From Ignavibacteria bacterium (GTDB lineage: Bacteria; Bacteroidota; Ignavibacteria; Tepidaquicellales; Tepidaquicellaceae): 64,000 nucleotides of DNA. The notes below the pieces were generated by a model. The model saw only the letters and a program-made list of their open reading frames with translations. It made no database searches and was not told where the DNA came from. Each line of letters starts with the position of its first letter. Position 1 is the stretch's first letter. A program made the position numbers and the translations under genes. Location of the stretch: the NCBI GenBank assembly GCA_016704345.1, contig JADJAH010000016.1:62001-126000 (forward strand). The letters are read 5' to 3'. Below, in pieces: positions 31,883 to 41,109 of this stretch.

Positions 31883-34408
31883 ATGAAAAGTAAGTTCACT
31901 TTATTTGCATCTGTTCTTATGATTTTTGCCATGTTCGGCAATTCATATTCACAACAAGATGTAAACGGTTGGTATTGGCTTAACGGTCAGCCGGCAGGAC
32001 AAACAATGAGATGGGTAAAAGTTTTTGATGCTGCAAATATTTTTGCAGTGGGAGGAAGAGGAATTTTCATGAAGTCAACCGACGGCGGTGATTCATGGTC
32101 AATTGCACAGGCAGGTGCTGCTGATATAAGCTCAGGCGGACTTGCAGAAAGAGATCTCTTTACCGGCTGGTTCTTTGACGCAAATAACGGTATGGTAGCT
32201 GGCGCAACGCAAACCGGCTCACCGCTCAAGACTGTTGTTCAAAAAACAACTGACGGCGGTGTATCCTGGACAACCAAAATTGTTAACAATACTGCAGGTG
32301 GTTCAGTGAATGGAATTTACTTCATCAATTCAACCACCGGATATCTCTGCGGAGGTGCAAATGCAAGGCTTTATAAAACCACGGATCAGGGTGAAACATG
32401 GACAAACATTTCAACTATTCCTGCTTTCACCTATTATTCTATGCATGCATTTGATGAGAATAATTTAATTGTTACATCTGATTCGAGAAGGATCATGAGA
32501 ACAACTGATGCCGGAACGACCTGGAAAACTGATACGATTTTTACTGCTGCTACAAATGTTCAGTTTCTTGGTATAAAATTTAAGGATGCAAACACAGGAT
32601 ACGTTATCGGCAATCCGAACTATTTTGCATACACAACAAATGCTGGTGTAAACTGGACAGCATCGACACATTCCTCAATCAGAGGTCAAAGAGCTATTGA
32701 GTATGACAACAACACAGTTTGGACAGCAGGTGATTATGAATATGTTTACAAATCAACAAATGATGGAATGACATGGGATTCCGTGAAATTTTATGATCTT
32801 AGCAATGCAAATCAACCAGCTCCTTCCTTCATATATGGTATTGGTGCAAATGGTAATGATCTTGCTGTAGTTGGAAATAACGGACAAACAACTTTGAGCA
32901 ATGATGCAGGCGCAACATGGAGGAATAAGAACTATTCTGTTGACCCTGTCAATACTGCTTATGCAAGCTTATATGCCGAAAGTCAAAATGGCAGAATATG
33001 GGTAGGCTCAAATTTTACCGGAGTCAGTAATCTGCTTTATTCAACAAACGGCGGAACTAACTGGACCACCTTGCCGAACGGCATGAGCGATGCAGTTCGC
33101 GGCATTGAATTCCCAAGTGCAAATGTTGGATATCTTGGTGGTGGAAGAGCAACCAGCGGCTTAGGTCAAATGGCAAAATCAACAGACGCCGGACTTACCT
33201 GGACAGCATTGCCACTTGTACCCCCGTTGAGCACTTATCAGATCAATTCGATTGATTTTATTAATGATAATACCGGATGGGCAGGTGGATTTGCAGGAGC
33301 ATTTGTACCGCATCTTCTTATGAAGACTACAGACGGTGGACTTACATGGACACAACAAGTATTGGAAACAAATCCGAACGGCGCTGTTATCTCTGTTCAA
33401 ATGGTAGATGAGAATAACGGATACGTACTCGCAAACAGCGGTGGTGCAATCTACACTACTACCAATAGTGGCACAAACTGGGTGAAGACAACAAGCTCAT
33501 TTGTTCTTACAACAGCCTGGTCAAACATGGTAGTTCTTAACAAAGATGTGATCATCCTGCACGGCGGTGGCACAAGCGGTGCAAAATATATAGCCAGATC
33601 AATGGATGGAGGAAACACATGGACAGATATCGGAACAAGTTTAGTGAACAAGACTACAATTTTCAGATCAAAATGGCTTAACACTAACCATGGCGTATTT
33701 AGCGGTGCAAGCGGCTGGATGGCAAGAACAACTAACGGCGGTGTAACCTGGACAGAATCAAATCCGGGATTCTCTACAACAGTTGATGTTTCTTATCCGG
33801 GAAAGAATGCTTGGTTTACAGTCTCAGACAGGAACGGTGCATATCAGATTGGAAGAAAACTTGAGACCAGTACTTCAATTTCACTCAATCTTAATGTTGG
33901 CATCGAAGGCTTCTGGAATGGTACAACACAAGTAAGTGATACAGTAACTGTTGAACTTAGGAATTCAACTTCACCATACGCGCTCGTTGATCAGGGTAAG
34001 ACAGTTCTGACACCTGGCGTGGGATACGGTTCAGTTGACTTCAACACAGCAGGTTCAGGTTCATACTACATTGTCGTCAAACATAGAAACGCAATTCAGA
34101 CATGGAGCGCAGCACCTGTAGCGATGACAGCTGGCGGCAACCACAGCTATAGTTTCACAACCGCGCTTGCACAGGCTTACGGCAGCAATATGGTTCTTAA
34201 GCTTGGAAGAGCTTGCTTCTTCAGCGGTGATGTGAATCAGGATGAAATTATTGACGGAGCAGATCTCTCGCTTATCGACAATGACGGATTCAACTTTGTA
34301 AGCGGCTATGTGGCAACAGATTGCAACGGTGACAACTTCACAGACGCTTCCGATGCATCAATTGCTGATAACAATGCTTTCAACACAGTTACAGTTGTAA
34401 AACCATAA
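31883..34408 (+). CDS. YCF48-type secreted propeller with HRNxxxTWS and dockerin-like C-terminal module
   Basis: A paralogue of the gene just upstream. The 841-residue protein has a signal peptide (FTLFASVLMIFAMFGNSYSQ), and the mature protein begins QDVNGWYWLNGQPAGQTM, closely matching QDANGWYWLNGRPTGNTL upstream. YCF48 blades (STDGGDSW, TTDGGVSW, TTNAGVNW, SMDGGNTW) fill the body. The tail has VKHRNAIQTWS (about 732), a first calcium loop GDVNQDEIIDGAD (about 780) in which the usual Gly is Glu, and a second loop DCNGDNFTDASD. It ends VVKP. Two hairpin terminators follow. A gene duplication is inferred from the matching order and mature ends. Confidence 0.88.
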   Translation: MKSKFTLFASVLMIFAMFGNSYSQQDVNGWYWLNGQPAGQTMRWVKVFDAANIFAVGGRGIFMKSTDGGDSWSIAQAGAADISSGGLAERDLFTGWFFDANNGMVAGATQTGSPLKTVVQKTTDGGVSWTTKIVNNTAGGSVNGIYFINSTTGYLCGGANARLYKTTDQGETWTNISTIPAFTYYSMHAFDENNLIVTSDSRRIMRTTDAGTTWKTDTIFTAATNVQFLGIKFKDANTGYVIGNPNYFAYTTNAGVNWTASTHSSIRGQRAIEYDNNTVWTAGDYEYVYKSTNDGMTWDSVKFYDLSNANQPAPSFIYGIGANGNDLAVVGNNGQTTLSNDAGATWRNKNYSVDPVNTAYASLYAESQNGRIWVGSNFTGVSNLLYSTNGGTNWTTLPNGMSDAVRGIEFPSANVGYLGGGRATSGLGQMAKSTDAGLTWTALPLVPPLSTYQINSIDFINDNTGWAGGFAGAFVPHLLMKTTDGGLTWTQQVLETNPNGAVISVQMVDENNGYVLANSGGAIYTTTNSGTNWVKTTSSFVLTTAWSNMVVLNKDVIILHGGGTSGAKYIARSMDGGNTWTDIGTSLVNKTTIFRSKWLNTNHGVFSGASGWMARTTNGGVTWTESNPGFSTTVDVSYPGKNAWFTVSDRNGAYQIGRKLETSTSISLNLNVGIEGFWNGTTQVSDTVTVELRNSTSPYALVDQGKTVLTPGVGYGSVDFNTAGSGSYYIVVKHRNAIQTWSAAPVAMTAGGNHSYSFTTALAQAYGSNMVLKLGRACFFSGDVNQDEIIDGADLSLIDNDGFNFVSGYVATDCNGDNFTDASDASIADNNAFNTVTVVKP

Positions 34409-34428
34409 TTTTTCATTTCCACTCCTTG

Positions 34429-34470
34429 GGTGGCAAGCCGTTTTCCCTTTCGGTTTGCCACCTTAATTTT
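34429..34470 (+). terminator. Intrinsic terminator
   Basis: GGTGGCAAGCCG pairs with CGGTTTGCCACC across a ten-base loop, then TTAATTTTTT, 20 bp after the propeller gene. Confidence 0.75.
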
Positions 34471-34480
34471 TTATTGGGAT

Positions 34481-34530
34481 AAAGCCGGCAGAGGGGATTG
34501 TGATCATAACTTAACTGATGCCGGCTTTTT
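34481..34530 (+). terminator. Second intrinsic terminator
   Basis: AAAGCCGGCA and TGCCGGCTTTTT enclose about 28 bases, directly after the first terminator. Confidence 0.65.
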
Positions 34531-34755
34531 ATTTTGAATTAAAGTTCTTTTCTAAATTCTCTGTATTTGCCATGATGGAAGAAAACATCATTTTTCCGGG
34601 CTTCTGCTTTCACTTCTAAGTTGAGGAGAAAAAGAATAAGAATTATGAAACCTGTTGTCAAATGGAGGAGAATAATATTTTGAATGTCCCAATTAATAGC
34701 AGTAAATTACGCTCTTTTGTAAGCAACAATTTCACAAACTAATTCTCAAAATACC

Positions 34756-35184
34756 ATGAAAAGAATCAAAACTCTTTTAGTTGTAGCAGTTTTATCTTCA
34801 TTTCTTTTTTCATCTTGTGGAAGCAGCCTTCCTTACCTCGGACCATCTATGGATCTGATCAATGGCATGTCTTCTCTTGGAATCAGCCCTGAACAAGCAG
34901 TTGGCGGAGTCGGAGCACTCTTGACCCTGACAAAGGGAAAACTCAACCCTTCAGATTTCATGAAGGTTACCGGTGCAATTCCCTATTCAAACACAATGAT
35001 GAAAGCTGCGCAAGACATGGGTGTTCCTGTGTCAATTAGTAATCTTGCGGGCGTTGATAAAGTATTCAAAGACTTAGACATGTCTCCGGATATGGTTGCA
35101 AAAATGATTCCTGAAGTCACCAAGTTTGCCGGTAAAAAGGGCGGAGTGGATGTTACAAACATGCTCATGGGTGCTTTAAAATAA
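34756..35184 (+). CDS. DUF2780-type small lipoprotein
   Basis: The 142-residue protein has a lipoprotein signal with the lipobox at LFSSC (Cys21). The rest is one helical domain resembling DUF2780 (VcgC/VcgE): GGVGALLTLTKGKLNPSDF, an IPYSNTMMKAA segment, and repeated short helices to MLMGALK. The role is unknown. It has its own leader of more than 200 bp after two terminators, and a bidirectional terminator follows, so it is probably monocistronic. Confidence 0.75.
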   Translation: MKRIKTLLVVAVLSSFLFSSCGSSLPYLGPSMDLINGMSSLGISPEQAVGGVGALLTLTKGKLNPSDFMKVTGAIPYSNTMMKAAQDMGVPVSISNLAGVDKVFKDLDMSPDMVAKMIPEVTKFAGKKGGVDVTNMLMGALK

Positions 35185-35207
35185 TTTCTGTTTCTGACTC
35201 TCGATTA

Positions 35208-35239
35208 AATAAAGCCGGCAAAGTCCGGCTTTATTTTTT
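35208..35239. terminator. Bidirectional intrinsic terminator
   Basis: AAATAAAGCCGG, six-base loop, CCGGCTTTATTTTTT, between the convergent genes ending at 35184 and 35269. Confidence 0.88.
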
Positions 35240-35268
35240 GAAGCAAGTAAATGGTTATAAATTTTGAG

Positions 35269-36054
35269 CTATAAAGAAATTTCTCCATTCAGGAAAGTAA
35301 CAGCATGTCCAGTTAAATAAACCCTATCCCCTTTAAGTTCAACTCCAACGACTCCTCCCCGCTTTGAAGCCTGATATGCTCTCATCTTATTCTTCCCAAG
35401 TTTGCCTGCCCAGTAAGTGCACAGCGAGCAATGTGCAGAGCCGGTGACCGGGTCTTCGTTAACTCCTACTGCCGGTGCAAAAAATCTTGATACGAAATCA
35501 AATTCTCCTTCAGATGCAGAAGTAATTATCAATCCGTATTTTGGAAGTTTGGAAATTTTGGTGAAGTCGGGGTTATATTCGGTAACAAGTTTCACCGAAG
35601 GCAGCTCAACAAAAAAATGATTTCCGGCAAGTCCAATGTATGAAGGTTCAGTCGGGAATAAGTTTCTTATGAGATCCTCGTGATCAGTAACTTGTGGTTC
35701 CATAGATGGGAAATTCAGAACTATATCGTCACCGATTTTTTCTGCCCGCAGAATTCCTTTTTGTAAAGTGTGAAACACTGCTTCCTCATTTTCACGAAGA
35801 ATTTGTTCCTGCCATAGAATATGCGCGCTTGCTAAAGTTGCATGTCCGCAGAGCTCAACTTCCGAAACCGGCGTGAACCATCTCAGTCCGAAACCGTTGA
35901 CTTGCTTCAATACAAAGGCCGTTTCTGAGAGATTCATTTCAGCTGCAATTTTTTGCTTCAGCTCATTGGAAATTTCCTCATCAAGAATGCAGACTGCAGC
36001 AGGATTACCCTGAAACAGGTTGTCTGCAAATGCGTCAACGATGAATATTTTCAT
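35269..36054 (-). CDS. PhzF-family isomerase/epimerase-like protein
   Basis: The 261-residue protein starts MKIFIVDAFADNLFQGNPAAVCIL and carries the PhzF signatures: a Glu in NLSETAFV (the family's catalytic acid), TPVSEVELCGHATLASAH, and near the end EDPVTGSAHCSLCTYW. PhzF-like proteins have a diaminopimelate-epimerase fold and mostly unknown substrates outside phenazine producers. No phenazine genes are nearby, so phenazine synthesis should not be inferred. ATG 36054 is preferred to an upstream ATG nine codons away because the family begins with this M-x-I-F-x-V-D-A-F. Confidence 0.88.
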   Translation of the reverse strand: MKIFIVDAFADNLFQGNPAAVCILDEEISNELKQKIAAEMNLSETAFVLKQVNGFGLRWFTPVSEVELCGHATLASAHILWQEQILRENEEAVFHTLQKGILRAEKIGDDIVLNFPSMEPQVTDHEDLIRNLFPTEPSYIGLAGNHFFVELPSVKLVTEYNPDFTKISKLPKYGLIITSASEGEFDFVSRFFAPAVGVNEDPVTGSAHCSLCTYWAGKLGKNKMRAYQASKRGGVVGVELKGDRVYLTGHAVTFLNGEISL

Positions 36055-36389
36055 TTTGGATTTTTTTTGCATAGTATACAATCATTACCTTACAATCAAC
36101 AGCTTAATCTTCGCAAATCCTCTGTGGCAGAGGCTTGCGGAGATTCAGAGTTTTACGGAACATTCTGTAAAGCAAAAGGGACAAATTTTTTTGAGTAAAA
36201 GTGTCAATAGCTGTTGAAGTCAAATTTTTCTTAAAATCAATAGCGAAATTTTCTAAAGACGTTTGCATTTATAAATCAATTAGTCTAATTTTATCGAAAG
36301 AATTTCACAAAGTTTTACACCACCCGAATGCAATTGAAGAAATACTTTTCGAATAAAAAATTAGTCATTAACCGGAAAAATTTTAGTAA
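36055..36389. other. Divergent intergenic region upstream of nrdJ
   Basis: I looked for a cobalamin riboswitch before the B12-dependent reductase and found no B12 box or typical stem. No gene is supported in this stretch. Confidence 0.5.
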
Positions 36390-39300
36390 ATGAAAATTGA
36401 CAGACTCTTTGTAAAAAAAGGAGAATCTGCTTTTGACTCAATCGAGTTTGATACCCGCTCATCAGTAATCCGAAATCCTGACGGCTCAATAGTTTTTGAA
36501 ATGAATGATATCAAAGTACCTGCTCATTGGTCGCAGGTAGCTACTGATATTATTGCGCAGAAATATTTTAGAAAAGCCGGGGTTCCTGTTTTCCTGAAAA
36601 AAGCAGAAGAAGATGGAGTGCCGGGCTGGCTTCAGAGATCAGAACCGGATACAGAGAAACTCAAAGATATTGCCGAAGAAGAAAGGCATACTACAGAAGC
36701 TGATTCAAGACAGGTATTCTCCAGGCTTGCCGGTTGCTGGACATACTGGGGATGGAAACACAACTACTTTGGCAATGAAGAAGATGCGAAGAATTTTTAC
36801 GAGGAACTCTGCTATATGCTGGCAATGCAGTTTGCTGCTCCGAATTCACCACAGTGGTTTAATACAGGTTTGAATTGGGCGTATGGAATAACCGGACCTT
36901 CACAAGGTCATTTCTATGTTGATCCGATTTCAGAGAAACTTACAACATCCAAAGATGCCTATACTCATCCGCAACCACATGCATGTTTCATACAATCGCT
37001 TACAGATGATCTTGTAAACGAAGGTGGCATCATGGACCTTTGGGTCAGAGAGGCAAGACTCTTTAAATACGGTTCGGGTACAGGTTCAAATTTTTCCAAC
37101 CTTAGGGGTTCCAACGAACCGCTTAGCGGAGGCGGAAGATCCTCGGGACTAATGTCGTTTCTGAAAATTGGTGACAGAAGTGCGGGTGCAATTAAATCGG
37201 GAGGAACTACCCGCCGCGCTGCAAAAATGGTAACCCTTGACCTCGATCATCCGGATATAGAAGATTATGTTAACTGGAAAGTTGCTGAAGAGCAGAAAGT
37301 TGCAGCACTTGTGGCAGGATCTAAACTCCTCAACATCCACCTCAACAGAATTATGAAAGCTTGTCATTCCGTTCATCCTGAAAATGACGGATTTGACAGA
37401 AAGACCAATAAACATCTTGCGCAGTCAATTGCAGAAGCAAGAAAGGCTCAGACTCCCGAGAATTATATTGAACGGGTTATTCAGCTTGCAAGACTCGGCT
37501 ACAAAGAAATTGATTTTCCGGAATATGATACTGACTGGAATTCCGAAGCTTATGTAACAGTCTCCGGGCAAAATTCTAACAACAGCATCAGAGCAAAGAA
37601 TGACTTTATGGAAGCCGTTGAGAATGACGGCGAATGGAATCTGTACTGGAGAACTGAACTCGCCAAGGCAAACAGGGAAGGCAGGGTTCCAAAACCCTGC
37701 AAGACCATGAAAGCTAATGATCTTTGGGAACAGATCTCTTATGCGGCATGGTCGTGCGCTGATCCGGGAATACAATTTCATACTACTATTAATGAGTGGC
37801 ATACTTGTCCTGCAGGTGGGGAGATCAAGGCTTCAAACCCCTGTTCGGAATATATGTTCCTCGACGACACTGCGTGCAATCTTGCGTCACTCAATCTTAT
37901 GAAATTCTATGATCTCGAAAAGAATAAGTTTGATATTGAAGGATACAAGCATGCTACAAGGCTATGGACAATTGTATTAGAGATAAGTGTTCTGATGGCA
38001 CAGTTTCCGTCAAAGAATATTGCAAGACTTTCATACGAATACAGAACACTTGGACTTGGATACGCAAATCTAGGAGCTCTTCTTATGGTCAAAGGGATTC
38101 CTTATGATTCTCCGGAAGCGCTTGCAACTACCGGCGCTCTGACAGCAATACTTCACATGGGCTCGTATGCAACATCGGCAGAGATGGCCGGCGAATTGGG
38201 TCCGTTCATGAGATACAGAGAAAATGAAGAGAACATGCTCCGTGTGATCAGAAATCATAAAAGAGCTGTTCATAATGCGAACAACAGTGAGTATGAAGGG
38301 CTGACGATTCATCCGATGGGAATTGCAAAAAAGAATTGTCCGGATAATCTTCTCGAAGCAGCTATTGAAGAATCTGACAGAGCATTGAATCTTGGTGAGG
38401 CAAACGGTTTCAGGAATGCACAGGTGACAGTTATTGCACCAACCGGGACGATCGGATTACTGATGGATTGTGATACAACCGGAGTTGAACCCGATTTCGC
38501 CCTGGTTAAATTCAAAAAACTCGCCGGCGGCGGCTATTTCAAGATCATCAACGAGTCCATTCCACCTGCCTTAAAAAATCTTGGATATACGGTTAAGGAA
38601 ATTGATGAGATAATTAAATACACTAAAGGACACGGGTCACTCATCGGATGTCCGCATATCAATGCACAAACACTTACAGAAAAAGGTTTTACCAAAGAAA
38701 TAATTACCAAGATCGAAAAATCGCTTCCATCTGTTTTTGACATCAACTTTACATTCAACAAATGGACGCTCGGAGCCGGATTCTGCAAGAATGCTCTCGG
38801 ATTTTCGGAAGAGCAACTCGATGATCAGAATTTCAATGTTCTGAAAGAACTTGGTTTTACCAAGGAACAGATTGATGAAGCAAATGATTTTGTATGCGGA
38901 ACAATGACAATAGAAGGAGCGCCGCATCTGAAGCTGGAACATTATCCTATATTTGACTGTGCTAACAAGTGTGGAAAAAGAGGAACAAGATATATCCACG
39001 CTGATGCTCACATAAAAATAATGGCAGCGGCACAACCGTTTATATCGGGCGCAATTTCAAAGACCATCAATCTTCCGAATCACGCAACTGTTGACGACAT
39101 GAAAAAGGCATTTATGCTTTCATGGAAATTGGGTGTCAAAGCTAATGCGTTGTACAGAGACGGCTCCAAGCTTTCGCAGCCTTTGAATTCGGTTACTGAT
39201 GATGATACGATAGATGTCGGCAGCCCGGACGAAGTCAATGCGGAAGTTTCAAGAACTAATGATATCGTTAAAGTAGCCGAGAGAATTATTCACAGATACA

Positions 39301-40007
39301 TTGCAAAGAGAAGGAAGCTACCTTTCAGAAGAAAAGGATATACACAGAAAGCAAAGATAGGCACACACTCTGTGTATCTAAGGACAGGCGAATATGAGAA
39401 TGGTCAGCTTGGAGAAATTTTCATTGACATGCATAAAGAAGGCGCTGCATTCAGAAGCCTAATGAATTGTTTTGCAATTGCAATTTCGCTGGGACTTCAG
39501 CACGGAGTTCCGCTCGATGAGTTTGTTGACGCCTTTGTTTATACCAGGTTCGAACCGAATGGTATTGTTATCGGTAATCCGAATATTAAAATGAGTACTT
39601 CGATAATTGACTACATCTTCAGGGAGCTTGCTGTGACTTATCTCAACAGGAACGACCTTTCACACATTGAAAACAATGCCGAGTATCAGAGATCTCCGAT
39701 AGATGCACTCAACAGCCTTGAAGGTGAATCTGACTTTGATGATGAAGAAGTTTTCAGTGAGAGAATTGTTGAGGAGCCTGTCAAAGGAATAAAGCCGGGA
39801 GATAAAACGACTACTCTTACAGCGGCAACTGTAATTAAGTTGTCTTCTCATGTACACAACATGTCTTCTACTGCAGAAAAGGTCAAAGAGGCCAAGCTAA
39901 AAGGATATACAGGTGATATTTGTTCATCGTGCGGAAGTCTTACAATGGTGAGGAATGGAACTTGTCTTAAATGCATGACCTGCGGTGATACAAGCGGATG
40001 TTCATAA
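36390..40007 (+). CDS. nrdJ: Adenosylcobalamin-dependent (class II) ribonucleoside-diphosphate reductase
   Basis: This enzyme makes deoxynucleotides from ribonucleotides with a radical generated from adenosylcobalamin, with or without oxygen. The 1205-residue protein has the class II large-subunit motifs: AAPNSPQWFNTGLNW, HACFIQSL, GSGTGSNFSNLRG and NPCSEYMFLDDTACNLASLN (about residue 482). The second half carries VIAPTGTIGLLMDCDTTGVEP. The last 30 residues are a Cys-rich ribbon (CSSCGSLTMVRNGTCLKCMTCG), which is common in this branch and may serve re-reduction. No NrdA/B is nearby. A strong terminator follows at 40032. The organism must make or import cobalamin. Confidence 0.96.
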   Translation: MKIDRLFVKKGESAFDSIEFDTRSSVIRNPDGSIVFEMNDIKVPAHWSQVATDIIAQKYFRKAGVPVFLKKAEEDGVPGWLQRSEPDTEKLKDIAEEERHTTEADSRQVFSRLAGCWTYWGWKHNYFGNEEDAKNFYEELCYMLAMQFAAPNSPQWFNTGLNWAYGITGPSQGHFYVDPISEKLTTSKDAYTHPQPHACFIQSLTDDLVNEGGIMDLWVREARLFKYGSGTGSNFSNLRGSNEPLSGGGRSSGLMSFLKIGDRSAGAIKSGGTTRRAAKMVTLDLDHPDIEDYVNWKVAEEQKVAALVAGSKLLNIHLNRIMKACHSVHPENDGFDRKTNKHLAQSIAEARKAQTPENYIERVIQLARLGYKEIDFPEYDTDWNSEAYVTVSGQNSNNSIRAKNDFMEAVENDGEWNLYWRTELAKANREGRVPKPCKTMKANDLWEQISYAAWSCADPGIQFHTTINEWHTCPAGGEIKASNPCSEYMFLDDTACNLASLNLMKFYDLEKNKFDIEGYKHATRLWTIVLEISVLMAQFPSKNIARLSYEYRTLGLGYANLGALLMVKGIPYDSPEALATTGALTAILHMGSYATSAEMAGELGPFMRYRENEENMLRVIRNHKRAVHNANNSEYEGLTIHPMGIAKKNCPDNLLEAAIEESDRALNLGEANGFRNAQVTVIAPTGTIGLLMDCDTTGVEPDFALVKFKKLAGGGYFKIINESIPPALKNLGYTVKEIDEIIKYTKGHGSLIGCPHINAQTLTEKGFTKEIITKIEKSLPSVFDINFTFNKWTLGAGFCKNALGFSEEQLDDQNFNVLKELGFTKEQIDEANDFVCGTMTIEGAPHLKLEHYPIFDCANKCGKRGTRYIHADAHIKIMAAAQPFISGAISKTINLPNHATVDDMKKAFMLSWKLGVKANALYRDGSKLSQPLNSVTDDDTIDVGSPDEVNAEVSRTNDIVKVAERIIHRYIAKRRKLPFRRKGYTQKAKIGTHSVYLRTGEYENGQLGEIFIDMHKEGAAFRSLMNCFAIAISLGLQHGVPLDEFVDAFVYTRFEPNGIVIGNPNIKMSTSIIDYIFRELAVTYLNRNDLSHIENNAEYQRSPIDALNSLEGESDFDDEEVFSERIVEEPVKGIKPGDKTTTLTAATVIKLSSHVHNMSSTAEKVKEAKLKGYTGDICSSCGSLTMVRNGTCLKCMTCGDTSGCS

Positions 40008-40031
40008 TAATTTAATTACATTTGTTTTTTC

Positions 40032-40064
40032 AAGCCCCGTGATTTTTGTGCGGGGCTTTTTTTT
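40032..40064 (+). terminator. Intrinsic terminator of nrdJ
   Basis: AAGCCCCG, an eleven-base loop, CGGGGC and eight T, 25 bp after the nrdJ stop. Confidence 0.9.
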
Positions 40065-40076
40065 GGACTTTTAGAG

Positions 40077-40094
40077 ATTGGGGAGAAACCTCAA
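40077..40094. repeat. 18-bp repeat, left copy
   Basis: ATTGGGGAGAAACCTCAA; its exact reverse complement is at 41058-41075, so an inverted pair brackets the membrane-protein gene at 40300-41031. Confidence 0.8.
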
Positions 40095-40299
40095 CCTGCA
40101 AATTTCTATATATTCGCAGCTTTTGTAAGATCAAGTGCACTGATCACATCATCTCCTAATGTTCATTTATTAGCTAAGTGCATCCGTCCCGAATTCTTTT
40201 CAGTACATGAGTCCTTACAAATACTATGACGAATCTGTCAATTGAAATCACCGATTCAAAATTATAAAATCACTTACCTGTTCACTAATCATATATTAC

Positions 40300-41031
40300 A
40301 TGAGAATATTATTGATCTTCATTTTCTTCAGCTGCATAAGCAAGACTGCACTTGCCGATGCATCTCCTTTTTACAGCAATGCAAAAATTGATATTGAATA
40401 TTCTTATCCTGATACTGTCTCATTGCTTGAGTGCTGTGTCATTTACCAGAGTGCTTTAGAAACGACCGACACTTCATGTAATAACAACAAGAGTTCCGTA
40501 TATGTGGCAGTTTGTGAGAAGGAAAGGATCAAGATCATTCGTTCAATTCCGGAAAAATTCAGGTTAATGCTAAGGTTCAGTAATGGCGTTGTTACGACTC
40601 CCGAATTGCATAAGAACGGAATGAATTCCTATCACCGAATACTTATTGACGGAAATTCTGCTAGAGACATTACTCCCGTATTCAGAACAACGTACTCAAA
40701 CTACAGCATAGCCTTGTTAGCAACATTGATCCTCGAGCTCATTGTAGCAGGTATTTTTTTCTTCTTTGCAAAGATACCGATGAGATATCTTTTTGTGATT
40801 GCGTTGCTAAACCTCATCACACATCCTTTGCTGTGGTTGATCACTTCCAATCTCACCGGCTACGGTACAGCACTAATATTTCTTGAAGCTTTGATTACTG
40901 CCGCTGAGACTTATGCAATTTATAGATTTCTGAAGGGAAAGATCAGCTTGCTGAAGGCTATGGTTTTGAGTATCATAATGAATCTGGTTAGCTTTATTGT
41001 TGGCGGCGGAATTTATTTGCTCTTTGCATAA
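40300..41031 (+). CDS. Uncharacterised membrane protein with a signal peptide and C-terminal helices
   Basis: I do not recognise the family. The 243-residue protein has a signal peptide (MRILLIFIFFSCISKTALA) and an exported region of about 110 residues with a Cys pair (LLECCV). Four hydrophobic segments then run from about residue 127 to the end (SIALLATLILELIVAGIFFFF, YLFVIALLNLITHPLLWLI, ALIFLEALITAAETYAIY, MVLSIIMNLVSFIVGGGIYLL). The gene stands alone between the nrdJ terminator and the convergent TonB-receptor gene, and an 18-bp inverted repeat brackets it. Confidence 0.75.
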   Translation: MRILLIFIFFSCISKTALADASPFYSNAKIDIEYSYPDTVSLLECCVIYQSALETTDTSCNNNKSSVYVAVCEKERIKIIRSIPEKFRLMLRFSNGVVTTPELHKNGMNSYHRILIDGNSARDITPVFRTTYSNYSIALLATLILELIVAGIFFFFAKIPMRYLFVIALLNLITHPLLWLITSNLTGYGTALIFLEALITAAETYAIYRFLKGKISLLKAMVLSIIMNLVSFIVGGGIYLLFA

Positions 41032-41057
41032 ATCTCAAATCCACGCTGAAAACGCGG

Positions 41058-41096
41058 TTGAGGTTTCTCCCCAATGCAAAAGGGGAGAAACCTCAA
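41058..41096. terminator. Perfect 15-bp inverted repeat, likely terminator between convergent genes
   Basis: TTGAGGTTTCTCCCC, nine-base loop, GGGGAGAAACCTCAA followed by TTTTT. The same 15 bases occur at 40080-40094. It lies between the genes ending at 41031 and 41110. Confidence 0.7.
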
Positions 41097-41109
41097 TTTT
41101 TAAAACCGA

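Noticed and set aside
35269..36054. Phenazine biosynthesis
   Set aside because: A lone PhzF-like protein without other phz genes is common and does not indicate phenazines.
36055..36389. Cobalamin riboswitch before nrdJ
   Set aside because: No B12 box or matching stems were found, although the gene product uses the cofactor.
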